Positions 41,313 to 50,450 are shown, counted from the first letter of the stretch. The stretch is DNA of 64,000 bases from Bacteroidetes bacterium UBA5697 (GCA_002420145.1 DIHL01000055.1:34913-98912), one strand, 5' to 3'. A program made the numbers and translations. Notes: generated by a model from the letters alone, not told the origin.

Positions 41313-42299
41313 ATGCAAAAAAGAATATTAATTACAGGAGCAGCAGGATTTTTAGGTTCACATTTATGTGACCGTTTTATTAAAGAAGGTATGCAAGTGG
41401 TTGCTATGGATAACTTGGTAACAGGAGATTTAAAAAACATTGAGCATTTATTTAAGTTACCTCAGTTCGAATTTTATCACCACGATGTGAGTAAATTCAT
41501 TCACGTTCCTGGTAACATTGATTATATTTTACATTTTGCATCTCCTGCAAGTCCGATTGATTATTTAAAAATTCCTATTCAAACATTAAAAGTTTCTTCA
41601 TTAGGAACGCATAATGTTTTAGGATTTGCTCGTGTTAAAAAAGCAAGAGTATTAGTTGCTTCAACAAGTGAAGTTTATGGAGACCCTGCGGTACATCCTC
41701 AAACGGAAGAGTATTGGGGAAATGTAAATCCAGTTGGTCCACGTGGATGTTACGATGAGGCTAAGCGTTTTATGGAAGCTTTAACTATGGCTTATCATGA
41801 GACACATGGCTTAGAAACTCGTATCATTCGTATTTTTAATACATACGGTCCTAAAATGAGATTAAATGACGGACGTGTATTACCTGCATTTATTGGACAA
41901 GCATTACGTGGCGAAGACTTAACTATGTTTGGAGATGGTAGTCAAACACGTAGTTTTTGTTTTGTAGATGATTTAGTAGAAGGCATTTACCGTTTATTAA
42001 TGAGTGATTATCACTTACCTGTAAACATTGGTAATCCTGATGAAATTAGCATTAAAGATTTTGCAGATGAGATTTTAAAATTAACAGGCTCAAACCAGAA
42101 ATTAATTTCCTTGGCATTACCTAAAGATGATCCTAAACAACGTAAACCAGATATTACAAAAGCTAAACAATTATTAGGCTGGGAACCAAAAGTAAATAGA
42201 GCTGAAGGTTTAAAAATTACTTATGATTATTTCAAATCTTTATCAAAAGAAGAATTAAATAAAACAGAACACCGTAACTTAGAAACCCTGAATAGATAA
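41313..42299 (+). CDS. uxs: UDP-glucuronate decarboxylase (UDP-xylose synthase)
   Basis: Extended short-chain dehydrogenase that converts UDP-glucuronate to UDP-xylose via a 4-keto intermediate, 328 residues. The NAD motif GAAGFLG is at 9-15, the catalytic Tyr147 and Lys151 lie in GCYDEAKRF, and Thr118/Ser119/Glu120 lie in ASTSEVYGDP. HFASPASPIDYLKIPIQTLK and DGRVLPAFIGQALRGEDLT are characteristic of UXS rather than of general epimerases. It follows ugd in the same operon. The product would supply xylose or a 4-keto pentose to surface polysaccharide. Confidence 0.95.
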   Translation: MQKRILITGAAGFLGSHLCDRFIKEGMQVVAMDNLVTGDLKNIEHLFKLPQFEFYHHDVSKFIHVPGNIDYILHFASPASPIDYLKIPIQTLKVSSLGTHNVLGFARVKKARVLVASTSEVYGDPAVHPQTEEYWGNVNPVGPRGCYDEAKRFMEALTMAYHETHGLETRIIRIFNTYGPKMRLNDGRVLPAFIGQALRGEDLTMFGDGSQTRSFCFVDDLVEGIYRLLMSDYHLPVNIGNPDEISIKDFADEILKLTGSNQKLISLALPKDDPKQRKPDITKAKQLLGWEPKVNRAEGLKITYDYFKSLSKEELNKTEHRNLETLNR

Positions 42300-42300
42300 T

Positions 42301-42573
42301 TTGATACGTCATTATAATATCACTGTAAAAGGAAAAGTACAAAGAGTATCCTATCGCTTTTGCACACATGCACAAGCTTTAAAATGCAACCTAACTGGTT
42401 ATGTAAAAAATTTGCATAGCGGTGATGTATTAATAGAAGCAGAAGGTTTAGAAGACGACATCAATAAATTAATTGATTGGTGTTATGTTGGTTCTCCTCT
42501 ATCAAAAGTAACTGAAGTAATAGCCGAAGAAGGTGAAGTGAGAAACTTTGAAACCTTTGAGGTGAAAAAGTAA
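42301..42573 (+). CDS. acyP: Acylphosphatase
   Basis: A 90-residue enzyme that hydrolyses carboxyl-phosphate anhydrides such as 1,3-bisphosphoglycerate or acetyl phosphate. The motif VKGKVQRVSYRF has the catalytic Arg19, and GYVKNLHSGDV has the catalytic Asn37. The usual Gly in VQGV is Arg here (VQRV). The start is a TTG 1 nt after the uxs stop codon, and no ATG is available, so it is probably translated at low level by coupling. Its presence in a sugar operon is likely positional. Confidence 0.9.
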   Translation: MIRHYNITVKGKVQRVSYRFCTHAQALKCNLTGYVKNLHSGDVLIEAEGLEDDINKLIDWCYVGSPLSKVTEVIAEEGEVRNFETFEVKK

Positions 42574-42663
42574 TGTTTGAAAATAAAACTTAAACTAAAC
42601 TTAATTATTTCTTATTAGTAATTTATTTTTCATAACTTCATGTATAAATCTAAAAAAATTAAC

Positions 42664-43698
42664 ATGAAAAAAATCTACTTATTTATTATCTTATGTATTT
42701 GCGCACTCCAATCAAATGCTCAATACACAGTAACAACTGCAAATAATCCAATTATTGGGGAAACCAGTACAAATTATCAAGCTGACACTGCTGGTGTATC
42801 TATTGGAACTACTGGAGCTTCTCAAGTTTGGAATTATACTGGAATTGTAATACAAGCAACCACAACTCCAGTAACTAATACTTATGTTCCTACATCTTCG
42901 GCGCCAAATTATACAGATTTCCCTGGAGCTAATATTGCTCAAACAGATGGTTCTGGTGCTTATACCATGTGGCAATACACAACCTCTGGAGCTTATTTAT
43001 ATGGAATATCTACGCCTACCTTAAGTCTTGTATATTCAAACCCAGAAACATTATATACTATACCTTTTACTTATGGCTTTACAAGTAATGATAATTTTGC
43101 TAGTACATTTACAATTTCTGGAACACCAGCTACAAGAAATGGAACTGTTACTACGATTGGAGAAGGTTACGGAACACTTAATATGCCGGGCGGTATGTCA
43201 TATAATAATGTCTTAAAAATCAGATTACAACAAACAATTACAGATATTGTTCCTGCTTTTTCATATACAGCTACTGAATTTTCGAATACTTATTTATACA
43301 TTTCTTCTGTATCAAAAAATGCACTATTATCTATTACAAAATCTTCATCAACAGTTACAACAACTTCAGCTACTGTAAGTAGTTCTAAAAGTGTGGAAGT
43401 AAATAGTATCACTATTGCTGGTATAAAAGAAAATAAAAAAGAAGCTAATTTCAGTTTATATCCAAACCCAACAAACAATTCTGAAATATCTTTATTTTAT
43501 GTTGTCGCAAATCCTGAATCGTATGAAGTTTCAATAACCAATACATTTGGACAAATTATTAAATCCTATCATATCGGTAATCAAAGTGCTGGTATGTATT
43601 CTGAAACCATAAACCTTGAAGGATTAGCAAAAGGGATGTATTTTGTGAAATTAAAAGGTAAAGAAACCGAAGGCACTCAAAAAATAATCATTCAGTAA
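42664..43698 (+). CDS. Secreted protein with T9SS type A sorting domain
   Basis: A 344-residue exported protein. The start at ATG 42664 gives a clean signal peptide (MKKIYLFIILCICALQSNAQ). An ATG eight codons upstream would add MYKSKKIN. The body (about 20-250) is Thr/Ser-rich beta structure without a domain I recognise, including VWNYTGIVIQA and YTDFPGANIAQTDG. The C-terminal sorting domain (about 265-344) has FSLYPNPTNNSEISLFYVV and LEGLAKGMYFVKLKGKETEG, typical of type A cargo cleaved at the surface. It is monocistronic between acyP and a bidirectional terminator. Confidence 0.85.
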   Translation: MKKIYLFIILCICALQSNAQYTVTTANNPIIGETSTNYQADTAGVSIGTTGASQVWNYTGIVIQATTTPVTNTYVPTSSAPNYTDFPGANIAQTDGSGAYTMWQYTTSGAYLYGISTPTLSLVYSNPETLYTIPFTYGFTSNDNFASTFTISGTPATRNGTVTTIGEGYGTLNMPGGMSYNNVLKIRLQQTITDIVPAFSYTATEFSNTYLYISSVSKNALLSITKSSSTVTTTSATVSSSKSVEVNSITIAGIKENKKEANFSLYPNPTNNSEISLFYVVANPESYEVSITNTFGQIIKSYHIGNQSAGMYSETINLEGLAKGMYFVKLKGKETEGTQKIIIQ

Positions 43699-43702
43699 TA
43701 TC

Positions 43703-43733
43703 AAAAAAGCCGCTAAACATTTAGCGGCTTTTT
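43703..43733. terminator. Bidirectional terminator between convergent units
   Basis: A stem agccgctaa / ttagcggct flanked by A-run and T-run on either side lies between the T9SS cargo gene and the long minus-strand convoy. It can terminate both transcripts. Confidence 0.9.
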
Positions 43734-43758
43734 AAATAATACTATCATAACAAAATGA

Positions 43759-44154
43759 CTAAATCAAACTCTTTTTAATTTCTTCTGGTATCAAACATTT
43801 TTCTTTTTTATTGAAATCAAACACAACCAAAACATCCTTTGCAATGGCCACTATTTCTCCTTTATCATCTATCATAGTATGCACTAGAGCAAGACTGGTA
43901 TTTTTAGCAAAGTCTACTTTTGTTTGAATATGAATATTACCTGGAAACAATAATTCTTTTTTAAATTGGCAATTGGTTTCAGCCACCATAAAACCAATAT
44001 TTTGAGTTTTATGTAATTCCATTAACCCAATAGCATCCACAAAATGTAAACGAGCAGTTTGTGCATATTTATGAAATGCTACATTATTTACATGTCCAAA
44101 CAAATCCAACTCGCTCCAATCTATTCTTAATGAAATATGTGTTTCTAAACTCAT
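43759..44154 (-). CDS. Acyl-CoA thioesterase, hotdog fold (YbgC/4HBT family)
   Basis: A 131-residue single hotdog-fold thioesterase. The family motif is RIDWSELDLFGHVNNVAFHKY, with the catalytic Asp equivalent in the D-x-x-G-H-V-N-N-x-x-F block (Tyr in most members is Phe here). The rest (LVHTMIDDKGEIVAIAKDVLVVFD) is typical of acyl-CoA or acyl-ACP thioesterases. It abuts the glycosyltransferase gene without a gap at the end of an eleven-gene run. The substrate is unknown. Confidence 0.88.
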   Translation of the reverse strand: MSLETHISLRIDWSELDLFGHVNNVAFHKYAQTARLHFVDAIGLMELHKTQNIGFMVAETNCQFKKELLFPGNIHIQTKVDFAKNTSLALVHTMIDDKGEIVAIAKDVLVVFDFNKKEKCLIPEEIKKSLI

Positions 44155-44904
44155 TTACTTTTTAAATAATTGAATGATTTTTCTCAAAGGCTTAGCATAC
44201 AGTGTATAAAAATGAGGTTTCAACCCGTTTACTTTCCATGCTTTTTTATCTTCGTTATTAGCTCTAATTCTATTTTTAAGTGACACGTTACTCTTCCCTC
44301 CTACTCTCATTTTAATGATAAATTCAGGCAAATAAGCCAGTTTTATTTTATGCTTATGAATAAATCGCAGCATTAATTCATAATCAGCAGCTGATACTAA
44401 ATCTAAATTAAAGCTACCATACTTTTCGTAAATCGAACGTTTTACAAAAAACGTAGGATGAGGGGGCATCCAGCCATTCATGAACATACCATGCTTATAA
44501 TGTCCCGATTTCCATTTACGGTGTATTTTATTCGTGTCTTCTTTGTCAACATAAAATAAATCTGCGTAAACAGCTTCTGCATGATTTGCTTTAAAAGTAT
44601 TTACCACATTCTCAATAGTATGATGATTCATATAGAAATCATCGCTGTGCAAAATCCCAATTACATCTCCTGTAGCCATAGCAATGCCTTTATTTAAGGC
44701 GTCATACAGCCCATTATCTTTTTCGGAAACAAATTTTGTGATTTTATCTTTGTATGAATGAATGATTGACAAAGTGCTGTCGGTTGATTGTCCATCTACA
44801 ATAATATATTCAATATCTTTATACGTTTGACTTAAAACAGAATCAATCGTTTCAACTAATGTTGATTCGCTATTATATGTAATAGTTATGATTGATACTT
44901 TCAA
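44155..44904 (-). CDS. Family 2 glycosyltransferase
   Basis: GT-A fold sugar transferase of 249 residues, cytoplasmic or membrane-associated. Motifs are SIITITYNSESTLVETIDSV at the N end, YIIVDGQSTDSTLSII for nucleotide binding, VSEKDNGLYDALNKGIAMA, and the metal-binding HSDDF. PPHPTFFVKRSIYEKYGSFN and SAADYELMLRFIHK are common in transferases of polysaccharide clusters such as WcaA-like enzymes. It lies 4 nt after gmhB and directly before the thioesterase, so it probably uses sugars from this locus. Confidence 0.92.
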   Translation of the reverse strand: MKVSIITITYNSESTLVETIDSVLSQTYKDIEYIIVDGQSTDSTLSIIHSYKDKITKFVSEKDNGLYDALNKGIAMATGDVIGILHSDDFYMNHHTIENVVNTFKANHAEAVYADLFYVDKEDTNKIHRKWKSGHYKHGMFMNGWMPPHPTFFVKRSIYEKYGSFNLDLVSAADYELMLRFIHKHKIKLAYLPEFIIKMRVGGKSNVSLKNRIRANNEDKKAWKVNGLKPHFYTLYAKPLRKIIQLFKK

Positions 44905-44908
44905 AATC

Positions 44909-45460
44909 TTATAATTGAGTTAAGGAATGAGCAAAATAAATCAGCGACTTAAAATTAAAATCAATGCGTTCATCTATTTTAGCTTCATCACTAATATAAA
45001 CTGTTTTCATTCCTGCGTTTCTTCCAAACTCCATATCACTCATACTATCTCCAACGATAATAGATTTATTAAAATCTATATGAGGAAAATCTTGTTTTGC
45101 TTGAAGCGCCATCCCTATACCTGGTTTACGGGTTGGATGATTTTCAGCAGCTAAATAGGGAGAGTAATATATTTTATCAATTCTTCCTTTTAGATAACTA
45201 ATTTCATACATCATGTTTTGATGAATCAGTACTAAATCTTCAGGGAAAATTATTTTCTTACCAATACATTGTTGGTTTGTAACAACTACAATTGTTTTAA
45301 ATATAGGATTTAATATTCGTAAGGCATTTAAAACACCATCAATGAATTCAAATTCAGTGGTATGTTTTACGTAATCATCCTCTAACTTTTTATTTATGAC
45401 TCCATCACGGTCCAAAAACAAAGTCCAAGTATTATCTATATTTAAATCCTTTAAAGTCAT
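44909..45460 (-). CDS. gmhB: D-glycero-D-manno-heptose 1,7-bisphosphate 7-phosphatase (HAD)
   Basis: HAD-superfamily phosphatase removing the 7-phosphate in heptose activation, 183 residues from ATG 45460 (MTLKDLNIDNTWTLFLDRDG). An ATG at 45493 is possible but extends further into hddC. Motif I is FLDRDGVIN with the nucleophile Asp, motif II is VVTNQQCIG, and IIVGDSMSDMEFGRNAGMKT is motif IV. The linking Lys lies in RKPGIGMALQAK. It overlaps the end of hddC by about 29 nt, showing a coupled operon. The usual Cys-rich zinc loop of GmhB is reduced, with only scattered Cys or His in that part. Confidence 0.88.
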   Translation of the reverse strand: MTLKDLNIDNTWTLFLDRDGVINKKLEDDYVKHTTEFEFIDGVLNALRILNPIFKTIVVVTNQQCIGKKIIFPEDLVLIHQNMMYEISYLKGRIDKIYYSPYLAAENHPTRKPGIGMALQAKQDFPHIDFNKSIIVGDSMSDMEFGRNAGMKTVYISDEAKIDERIDFNFKSLIYFAHSLTQL

Positions 45461-46145
45461 CTTGTGCTTTTTTATAATCTTCGGGTATACCAATATCTAT
45501 GAAGTAGCCATTATATTCGAAACCGAAAATATGAAGTTCCTTAATTCTTTTTTCGTAAAAATCTTTTTCTATCGAAAATACAGAGCCTGCTTCTGTTTTA
45601 CTAAGATATGTTTCTCTATTTAAAATATAAACACCTCCATTGATTAAACCTTCACATTCAACACTATCTTTTTCTTTAAAGGCATCAATCACATTTAAAT
45701 CCCCTAATTGAATCGTTCCATATCTGGCAGCATTATCTACTTTCCTTAAAGCTAAAGTACAATCCGCTTGTTTTGAAACATGATTGCTATAGTGCATATT
45801 AATATCTACATCAAAAAAAGAATCCCCATTCAAAACTAAAATATCTTGAGTTGTGCATTTAGTCATGGCTAAACGAATACCACCACCTGTCCCTAAAGGT
45901 GTTTCTTCTTTAGCGTAGGAAATTTTAATTCCATTAAACTCATCTTTATAATGGTCAAGGATTTTTTCAGCCAGATAACCAGTTGATAAAACAACGTGTT
46001 GTATTTGATAATGTTTCAAATAGTCAAATACATAATTTAAAAACGGAATATTATTTATTGGAGCCATAGGTTTAGGCACATCATTTACAACTGTTTGTAA
46101 ACGAGTACCAAATCCTCCAGCTAATATAATTGCTTCTTTAAGCAA
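45432..46145 (-). CDS. hddC: D-glycero-D-manno-heptose 1-phosphate guanylyltransferase
   Basis: Nucleotidyltransferase of 237 residues that activates heptose 1-phosphate, by context to GDP-heptose. The signature is IILAGGFGTRLQTVVNDVPK, followed by PMAPINNIPFLNYVFDYLK, EETPLGTGGGIRLAM and VLNGDSFFDVD. Similar proteins of this length make GDP-D-glycero-alpha-D-manno-heptose for S-layer or capsule glycans. It lies 5 nt after gmhA, and gmhB overlaps its end. The sugar kinase HddA needed between GmhA and GmhB is absent from the visible operon. Confidence 0.88.
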   Translation of the reverse strand: MLKEAIILAGGFGTRLQTVVNDVPKPMAPINNIPFLNYVFDYLKHYQIQHVVLSTGYLAEKILDHYKDEFNGIKISYAKEETPLGTGGGIRLAMTKCTTQDILVLNGDSFFDVDINMHYSNHVSKQADCTLALRKVDNAARYGTIQLGDLNVIDAFKEKDSVECEGLINGGVYILNRETYLSKTEAGSVFSIEKDFYEKRIKELHIFGFEYNGYFIDIGIPEDYKKAQDDFKGFKYR

Positions 46146-46150
46146 AAGAG

Positions 46151-46732
46151 TTATTTTTTAGGAAATAAAGCAATTTCAACTAACTCGCAAATCGTATGTC
46201 CCAAAATCATATGACATTCTTGAATACGAGGTGTATCTTTTGAAGGAATATTAACTAAATACTTAGCGCAATCTTTCATTTTACCACCAGTTTCGCCAGT
46301 AAAAGCAATTGTAATCATACCTATTTCGTTAGCCACTTCTAATGCTTTGATGACATTCACAGAATTTCCGCTAGTAGATAATCCAATTAACACGTCACCT
46401 TTACGTCCCATTGCTTTTGTTAAACGACTATAAATTACATCATAACTATAATCATTAGCTACAGCTGTTGTATAACTTGTGTTTACATGTAATGCTTCGC
46501 TAAACAAAGGAGGTCTATCATAATAAAAACGCCCGCTTAACTCAGCCGCTAAATGTTGAGAATCAGCAGCAGAACCGCCATTACCTGCCCATAATACTTT
46601 ACCATCATGTTTGTAGCATGCTACAATTTCATTTACAATTGATTGAACTGTATTAAGAATAGCATCATTTGATAATAAAGATGTTTTTAAATCTATAGAC
46701 GCTTGTATGCGTGATTTTATGTCTTGTACCAT
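46151..46732 (-). CDS. gmhA: Sedoheptulose 7-phosphate isomerase
   Basis: SIS-domain isomerase of 193 residues converting sedoheptulose 7-phosphate to D-glycero-D-manno-heptose 7-phosphate. Motifs are LWAGNGGSAADSQHLAAELS, GRFYYDRPPL, GLSTSGNSVNVIKALEVA, IAFTGETGGKM and the C-terminal ECHMILGHTICELVE with the catalytic His and Glu. It starts a three-gene heptose block with hddC and gmhB, and lies 54 nt after the sulfatase gene. Confidence 0.95.
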   Translation of the reverse strand: MVQDIKSRIQASIDLKTSLLSNDAILNTVQSIVNEIVACYKHDGKVLWAGNGGSAADSQHLAAELSGRFYYDRPPLFSEALHVNTSYTTAVANDYSYDVIYSRLTKAMGRKGDVLIGLSTSGNSVNVIKALEVANEIGMITIAFTGETGGKMKDCAKYLVNIPSKDTPRIQECHMILGHTICELVEIALFPKK

Positions 46733-46786
46733 GTTTATATTTTATTTCTTAGGCTCTGCTAAAATTAGGAATAACAATTGTATTTA

Positions 46787-48655
46787 TCAAAATTGATTTT
46801 TATTAATTCTGTGTGAAAAAACCTGAATATGGGCTTTTAAATAGTTGGTCAATCTATCAATCTTTGGCTTATTGACATCATCTAAAAGTAGATATGTGAA
46901 GGTTCTATTTTCATTGTATTCTATAAATCCAAACACTTTTTGAGTATTGTTATTATACTCTAATATATATGGATAATCAAAAATCCTAAATATGCCATTG
47001 CCACCATAAATTACACTAGGATTTTGTGAAGTAAGTGCCGACTTACCCAAACTGACAAAAGGTTTATTATATCCTAAATAATCAAGAATCGTGGGATATA
47101 TATCAATTTGGGAAATGGACTGATTTTGAACTTTATTAAAAGCTGTATCTCCAACAGCAATAAAAGATATAGGAACCGAAAAAGCATTAATTGGATTGGG
47201 TTGTAAATATCCTAATCCGTCCGATGTATGATCAGCACAAATAGCCACTATTGAGTTTTTAAACCAAGGTTCGTTTTTAACTTTACTAAAAAATAATTGC
47301 AAAGATAAATCTGTGTACTTTACACTTTTTTTAATAGGATCTTTTATTGTATCCAACATAGTTTTGTATGGTTCTGGCACAGGGAATGGATGATGAAGTG
47401 ATAAGGTTAATAAAGAAGCGCAAAATGGCTGTGGTAATGTTTTAAGCTTACCTGCCGCATAAGATAAAAATAAGTGATCATCAACACCCCAACCGCTGTT
47501 TTCGTAATGACTATCGTAGTCTTCTTGATCGAAATAATTTTTAGTAAAATTAATATTCATGAAGTTTTCAAACCCAAAAGTGGTTTTTAGTCCTCCATAA
47601 AAAAAAGCCGTGTGATACCCTTCTTTTTCTAATAAGTAAGAAATAGCATGAACATTATTATTGTTGTAGGTAGAATAACAATAATTTTTTTCCATAAAAG
47701 ATGGGATTCCTGACAATACAGATGGCAAAGCATCAATAGTAGATTTACCATTAGCTACCCCATATTTATAAGTTCTAGCATTTAATAACAAAGAATCCAT
47801 AAATGGAGTGTATGGCTTCATTGCTTTATTTAGCATCCCCACACGCTCTGTACAAAAACTTTCTAGAATGATAAATAAAATATTTTTTTTCTGAAAACTT
47901 TTGGATTTAAATTGCTTTTCAAAGTCTATTATCTTCTCTGCCTCTGCTTCATCAAAATAGTTTTCTATTTTAATGCCTTTATTATCTAATGTATGTAAAA
48001 ATTGAAAAGGTGTATTACTAGCTAACCACTGCAATTTAGGTTCTACCATTGCTGGGATATCAAAGGGAGTTACTGGCCTTTTATTTATTCCTCCACGAGC
48101 TACAATTGTAAAAAAAATAATAATAAATAAAATATTTACTGTTCTTAATTTAAAATTTTGTGCTGTGTTTTTAAAATTATCTAATTGTTTTTTAAACACC
48201 CAAATAGCAAAAAACAAATAAGCTATTAACAATGCTACTAAATACCAATACGAAGCTATGTATCCTCCTAACAAAGCTGGAACCTCTGGTAAAACATCTA
48301 ATAATTCAGCGCCGATTCTCTTTTTAGTAATTGGAAAATAACCTATATCAACTAAATTTAAAAGAGTAGCAAATGTAAAGCCTACACAAAACCAAACTAG
48401 TGCAACTGTCTTAATTATTTTATTTTCAGCATTAAAAAAAAGTAACACTAACCAAGTTGGCAATAAATAAATTACAATTACAACACCATCTGTTAGTATT
48501 CCTGTTAAAAATGCTTTGAATAGATTTAGAAAAGTATCATCTTGAAATTCATTTAAAAATGACAAAAAGAAAAGTAAACGTTGAGAAAATAAAAAAATCA
48601 AGCATATTCCTAAAAGTTTAAGTAAGAATAAAGCTTTATGAAATTGTTCTCTCAT
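46787..48655 (-). CDS. LTA synthase-like membrane sulfatase/phosphotransferase
   Basis: A 622-residue inner-membrane protein. The N half has five or so membrane helices (for example LLKLLGICLIFLFSQRLLFF, AFLTGILTDGVVIVIYLLPT, SYWYLVALLIAYLFFAIWVF). The C half from about residue 255 is a periplasmic sulfatase-fold domain: ILFIILESFCTERVG, the nucleophile region NGKSTIDALPSVLSGIPSF, ENSGWGVDDHLFL, SLHHPFP and ICADHTSDGLGYL. This LtaS/OpgB-like group transfers phosphoglycerol or phosphoethanolamine. A Gram-negative Bacteroidota has no lipoteichoic acid, so modification of a lipid or glycan is more likely. It is 3 nt from the upstream epimerase gene. Confidence 0.87.
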   Translation of the reverse strand: MREQFHKALFLLKLLGICLIFLFSQRLLFFLSFLNEFQDDTFLNLFKAFLTGILTDGVVIVIYLLPTWLVLLFFNAENKIIKTVALVWFCVGFTFATLLNLVDIGYFPITKKRIGAELLDVLPEVPALLGGYIASYWYLVALLIAYLFFAIWVFKKQLDNFKNTAQNFKLRTVNILFIIIFFTIVARGGINKRPVTPFDIPAMVEPKLQWLASNTPFQFLHTLDNKGIKIENYFDEAEAEKIIDFEKQFKSKSFQKKNILFIILESFCTERVGMLNKAMKPYTPFMDSLLLNARTYKYGVANGKSTIDALPSVLSGIPSFMEKNYCYSTYNNNNVHAISYLLEKEGYHTAFFYGGLKTTFGFENFMNINFTKNYFDQEDYDSHYENSGWGVDDHLFLSYAAGKLKTLPQPFCASLLTLSLHHPFPVPEPYKTMLDTIKDPIKKSVKYTDLSLQLFFSKVKNEPWFKNSIVAICADHTSDGLGYLQPNPINAFSVPISFIAVGDTAFNKVQNQSISQIDIYPTILDYLGYNKPFVSLGKSALTSQNPSVIYGGNGIFRIFDYPYILEYNNNTQKVFGFIEYNENRTFTYLLLDDVNKPKIDRLTNYLKAHIQVFSHRINKNQF

Positions 48656-48658
48656 TTT

Positions 48659-49534
48659 TTAAAAAAATAGTATATCAAAAGAGCAATTAAAGTAACGTTC
48701 TGATTCTACTATAATAATTCCTGTTTTTGATTCAAAATTTCCATCAGCATGTTCATTATCTGCTATTCCATACCAAGGCTCCAAACAAACAAATTGATCA
48801 GTTCCTTTCTTTGACCAAATACCATAATATGGCCATTCCTTGGAGATTAATGAAACACCATGTTTTGTTTTTTTAGAAACCAATTGTACTTCATCTATTT
48901 GAGCATTCATGCATACTAAAGCGTCGTTATTAAATAATTCTTTAGAAACATTTAATCTATTATTCGCTAATACAACTTGCTGAGTTTGCTCTGTAATCAA
49001 ACCGTCATTTAATACATTAATGACTATACTTTTATTATTTGGAAAATATAATTCGTAATCATTAAAAGATTCATTTTTTTGCAAAGGACAATTAAATGCA
49101 GGATGCGCGCCAATTGAAAAATATAAATCTTTACTATCTGGATTAAACACGGAATAACTGACTTCTATTTTATTATCAGTTAATTGATAACCAATTTGTA
49201 AACTAAAATGAAAAGGAAATTTCTCAAGAGTAGACTCATTTGCTGTGAATTCAAATAATATAAAATCTGATCTTTCTTCTATGCAAATAAATTCATTATC
49301 TCTAGCAAAACCATGCTGTGGTAATTCGTACTCTTTTGACTGATAAGTGTATTTTCCATTCTTTAACTTACCTACTATGGGAAACAAATTTGGTGCATGC
49401 CTTGCCCACACTTTTTCATTAGCTTGCCAAATATATTCTATTTGGGATTCGTTTGAAATTACCGAACATAATTCGGCACCATACGAATTAACTTTAATAC
49501 TTAATACTTTATTTTGTAATTGAAATACTGCCAT
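48659..49534 (-). CDS. Aldose 1-epimerase family protein
   Basis: A 291-residue galactose-mutarotase-fold protein of the LacX/YeaD-like branch. It has KVNSYGAELCSV near the N end, HAPNLFPIVGKLKNGKYTY, LPQHGFARDNEF with a conserved His, IGAHPAFNCPL with the second His, and CLEPWYGIAD with the catalytic Glu region. It interconverts anomers of an aldose or hexose 6-phosphate. The precise sugar is unknown. It overlaps the DUF493 gene by one base and precedes the sulfatase by 3 nt, so it is firmly in the operon. Confidence 0.88.
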   Translation of the reverse strand: MAVFQLQNKVLSIKVNSYGAELCSVISNESQIEYIWQANEKVWARHAPNLFPIVGKLKNGKYTYQSKEYELPQHGFARDNEFICIEERSDFILFEFTANESTLEKFPFHFSLQIGYQLTDNKIEVSYSVFNPDSKDLYFSIGAHPAFNCPLQKNESFNDYELYFPNNKSIVINVLNDGLITEQTQQVVLANNRLNVSKELFNNDALVCMNAQIDEVQLVSKKTKHGVSLISKEWPYYGIWSKKGTDQFVCLEPWYGIADNEHADGNFESKTGIIIVESERYFNCSFDILFF

Positions 49535-49809
49535 TACAACGACATCACTCCTTCTATTTCTGCTGCTTTCTCATAAATAGAAATAATTTCATCAACATTC
49601 ATCACCACTTGTTTCACGGTAATACTGATGAAATTTCCTTTAGCGGATTGTTTTTGAATAATCTCAGCGTCGTTGTCAAAAATAACTTCCACTAAAGCCA
49701 TGGTTTTATTATCGGCTTTAATGATAAATTTAAACATGTAGACATAAGGAAATGATTTTATACTTTCCTCTAATTTTTTTCTTAATTCATCAAATGTACC
49801 TGGTGTCAT
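49534..49809 (-). CDS. DUF493 (YbeD-like) family protein
   Basis: A 91-residue alpha/beta ACT-like protein. FPYVYMFKFIIKADNKTMAL and ISITVKQVVMNVDEIISIYE match the DUF493 pattern, where the fold resembles a regulatory ACT domain. E. coli YbeD lies by lipoate genes, but here there is no such link. The gene overlaps both neighbours by a single base. The function is not known. Confidence 0.85.
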   Translation of the reverse strand: MTPGTFDELRKKLEESIKSFPYVYMFKFIIKADNKTMALVEVIFDNDAEIIQKQSAKGNFISITVKQVVMNVDEIISIYEKAAEIEGVMSL

Positions 49810-50450
49810 TATTTATTAAAATAGTGATTATAGATTAATATTAATCCGAATATAATTAAAGCGGTTCCTGTAATATAATTAACGATAGTCATAATTCTAT
49901 TCGTTAAATAGTTTTTAATCTTTCCCGCTAGCTTTACTTTAAACAGTTCTACAAATAAAACAGCAGCTAGTACTATACTAAAGAATAAAAGCATTTTAAC
50001 CATAGAATACTCAAAGGTTTTACTAATAGCTGTTACGTTTGCTAACCAAAGCAGCCATACCGTTGGATTAAATAAATTTAAAAAGAATCCTTTAAAAAAC
50101 ATTAATCTAGGACTAGGCAGCTTATTCTCTATATCAATCACATCATCTGTTTTTACAGGGATTTTCTTAAAAAAGAAAGCTCCAAAAACAATTAAAATAA
50201 TACCACCAATGATTGCAAAAAAAGTTTGTGTTTTTTCGGAGTGCAATAGATTGGCCATACCAAAATGAACTAACACACACACTAGTAAACACAGAAAGAA
50301 ATCGCTCATTACCACACCGATTGCTAAGAAAGATCCCGTACGATAACCAAACTTAATTCCAGTGTTAATCAATGCAAAAAATGCAGGACCAAACGAAAAC
50401 GTAAGTAATAGAATAATAACTATTGCCTGATATGTTAAACTTAAAATCAA
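49809..50450 (-). CDS. LysE/RhtB family translocator
   Basis: A 213-residue inner-membrane exporter of the LysE superfamily, with six helices expected. The N-terminal FGPAFFALINTGIKFGYRTG corresponds to the conserved G-P-x-x-x-x-x-x-x-x-x-G-x-x-x-G block. FFKGFFLNLFNPTVWLLWLA matches the conserved G-x-x-x-N-x-x-N-P. Members export amino acids or related compounds. It overlaps the GH3 gene by 4 nt at one end and DUF493 by 1 nt at the other. Confidence 0.9.
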   Translation of the reverse strand: MILSLTYQAIVIILLLTFSFGPAFFALINTGIKFGYRTGSFLAIGVVMSDFFLCLLVCVLVHFGMANLLHSEKTQTFFAIIGGIILIVFGAFFFKKIPVKTDDVIDIENKLPSPRLMFFKGFFLNLFNPTVWLLWLANVTAISKTFEYSMVKMLLFFSIVLAAVLFVELFKVKLAGKIKNYLTNRIMTIVNYITGTALIIFGLILIYNHYFNK

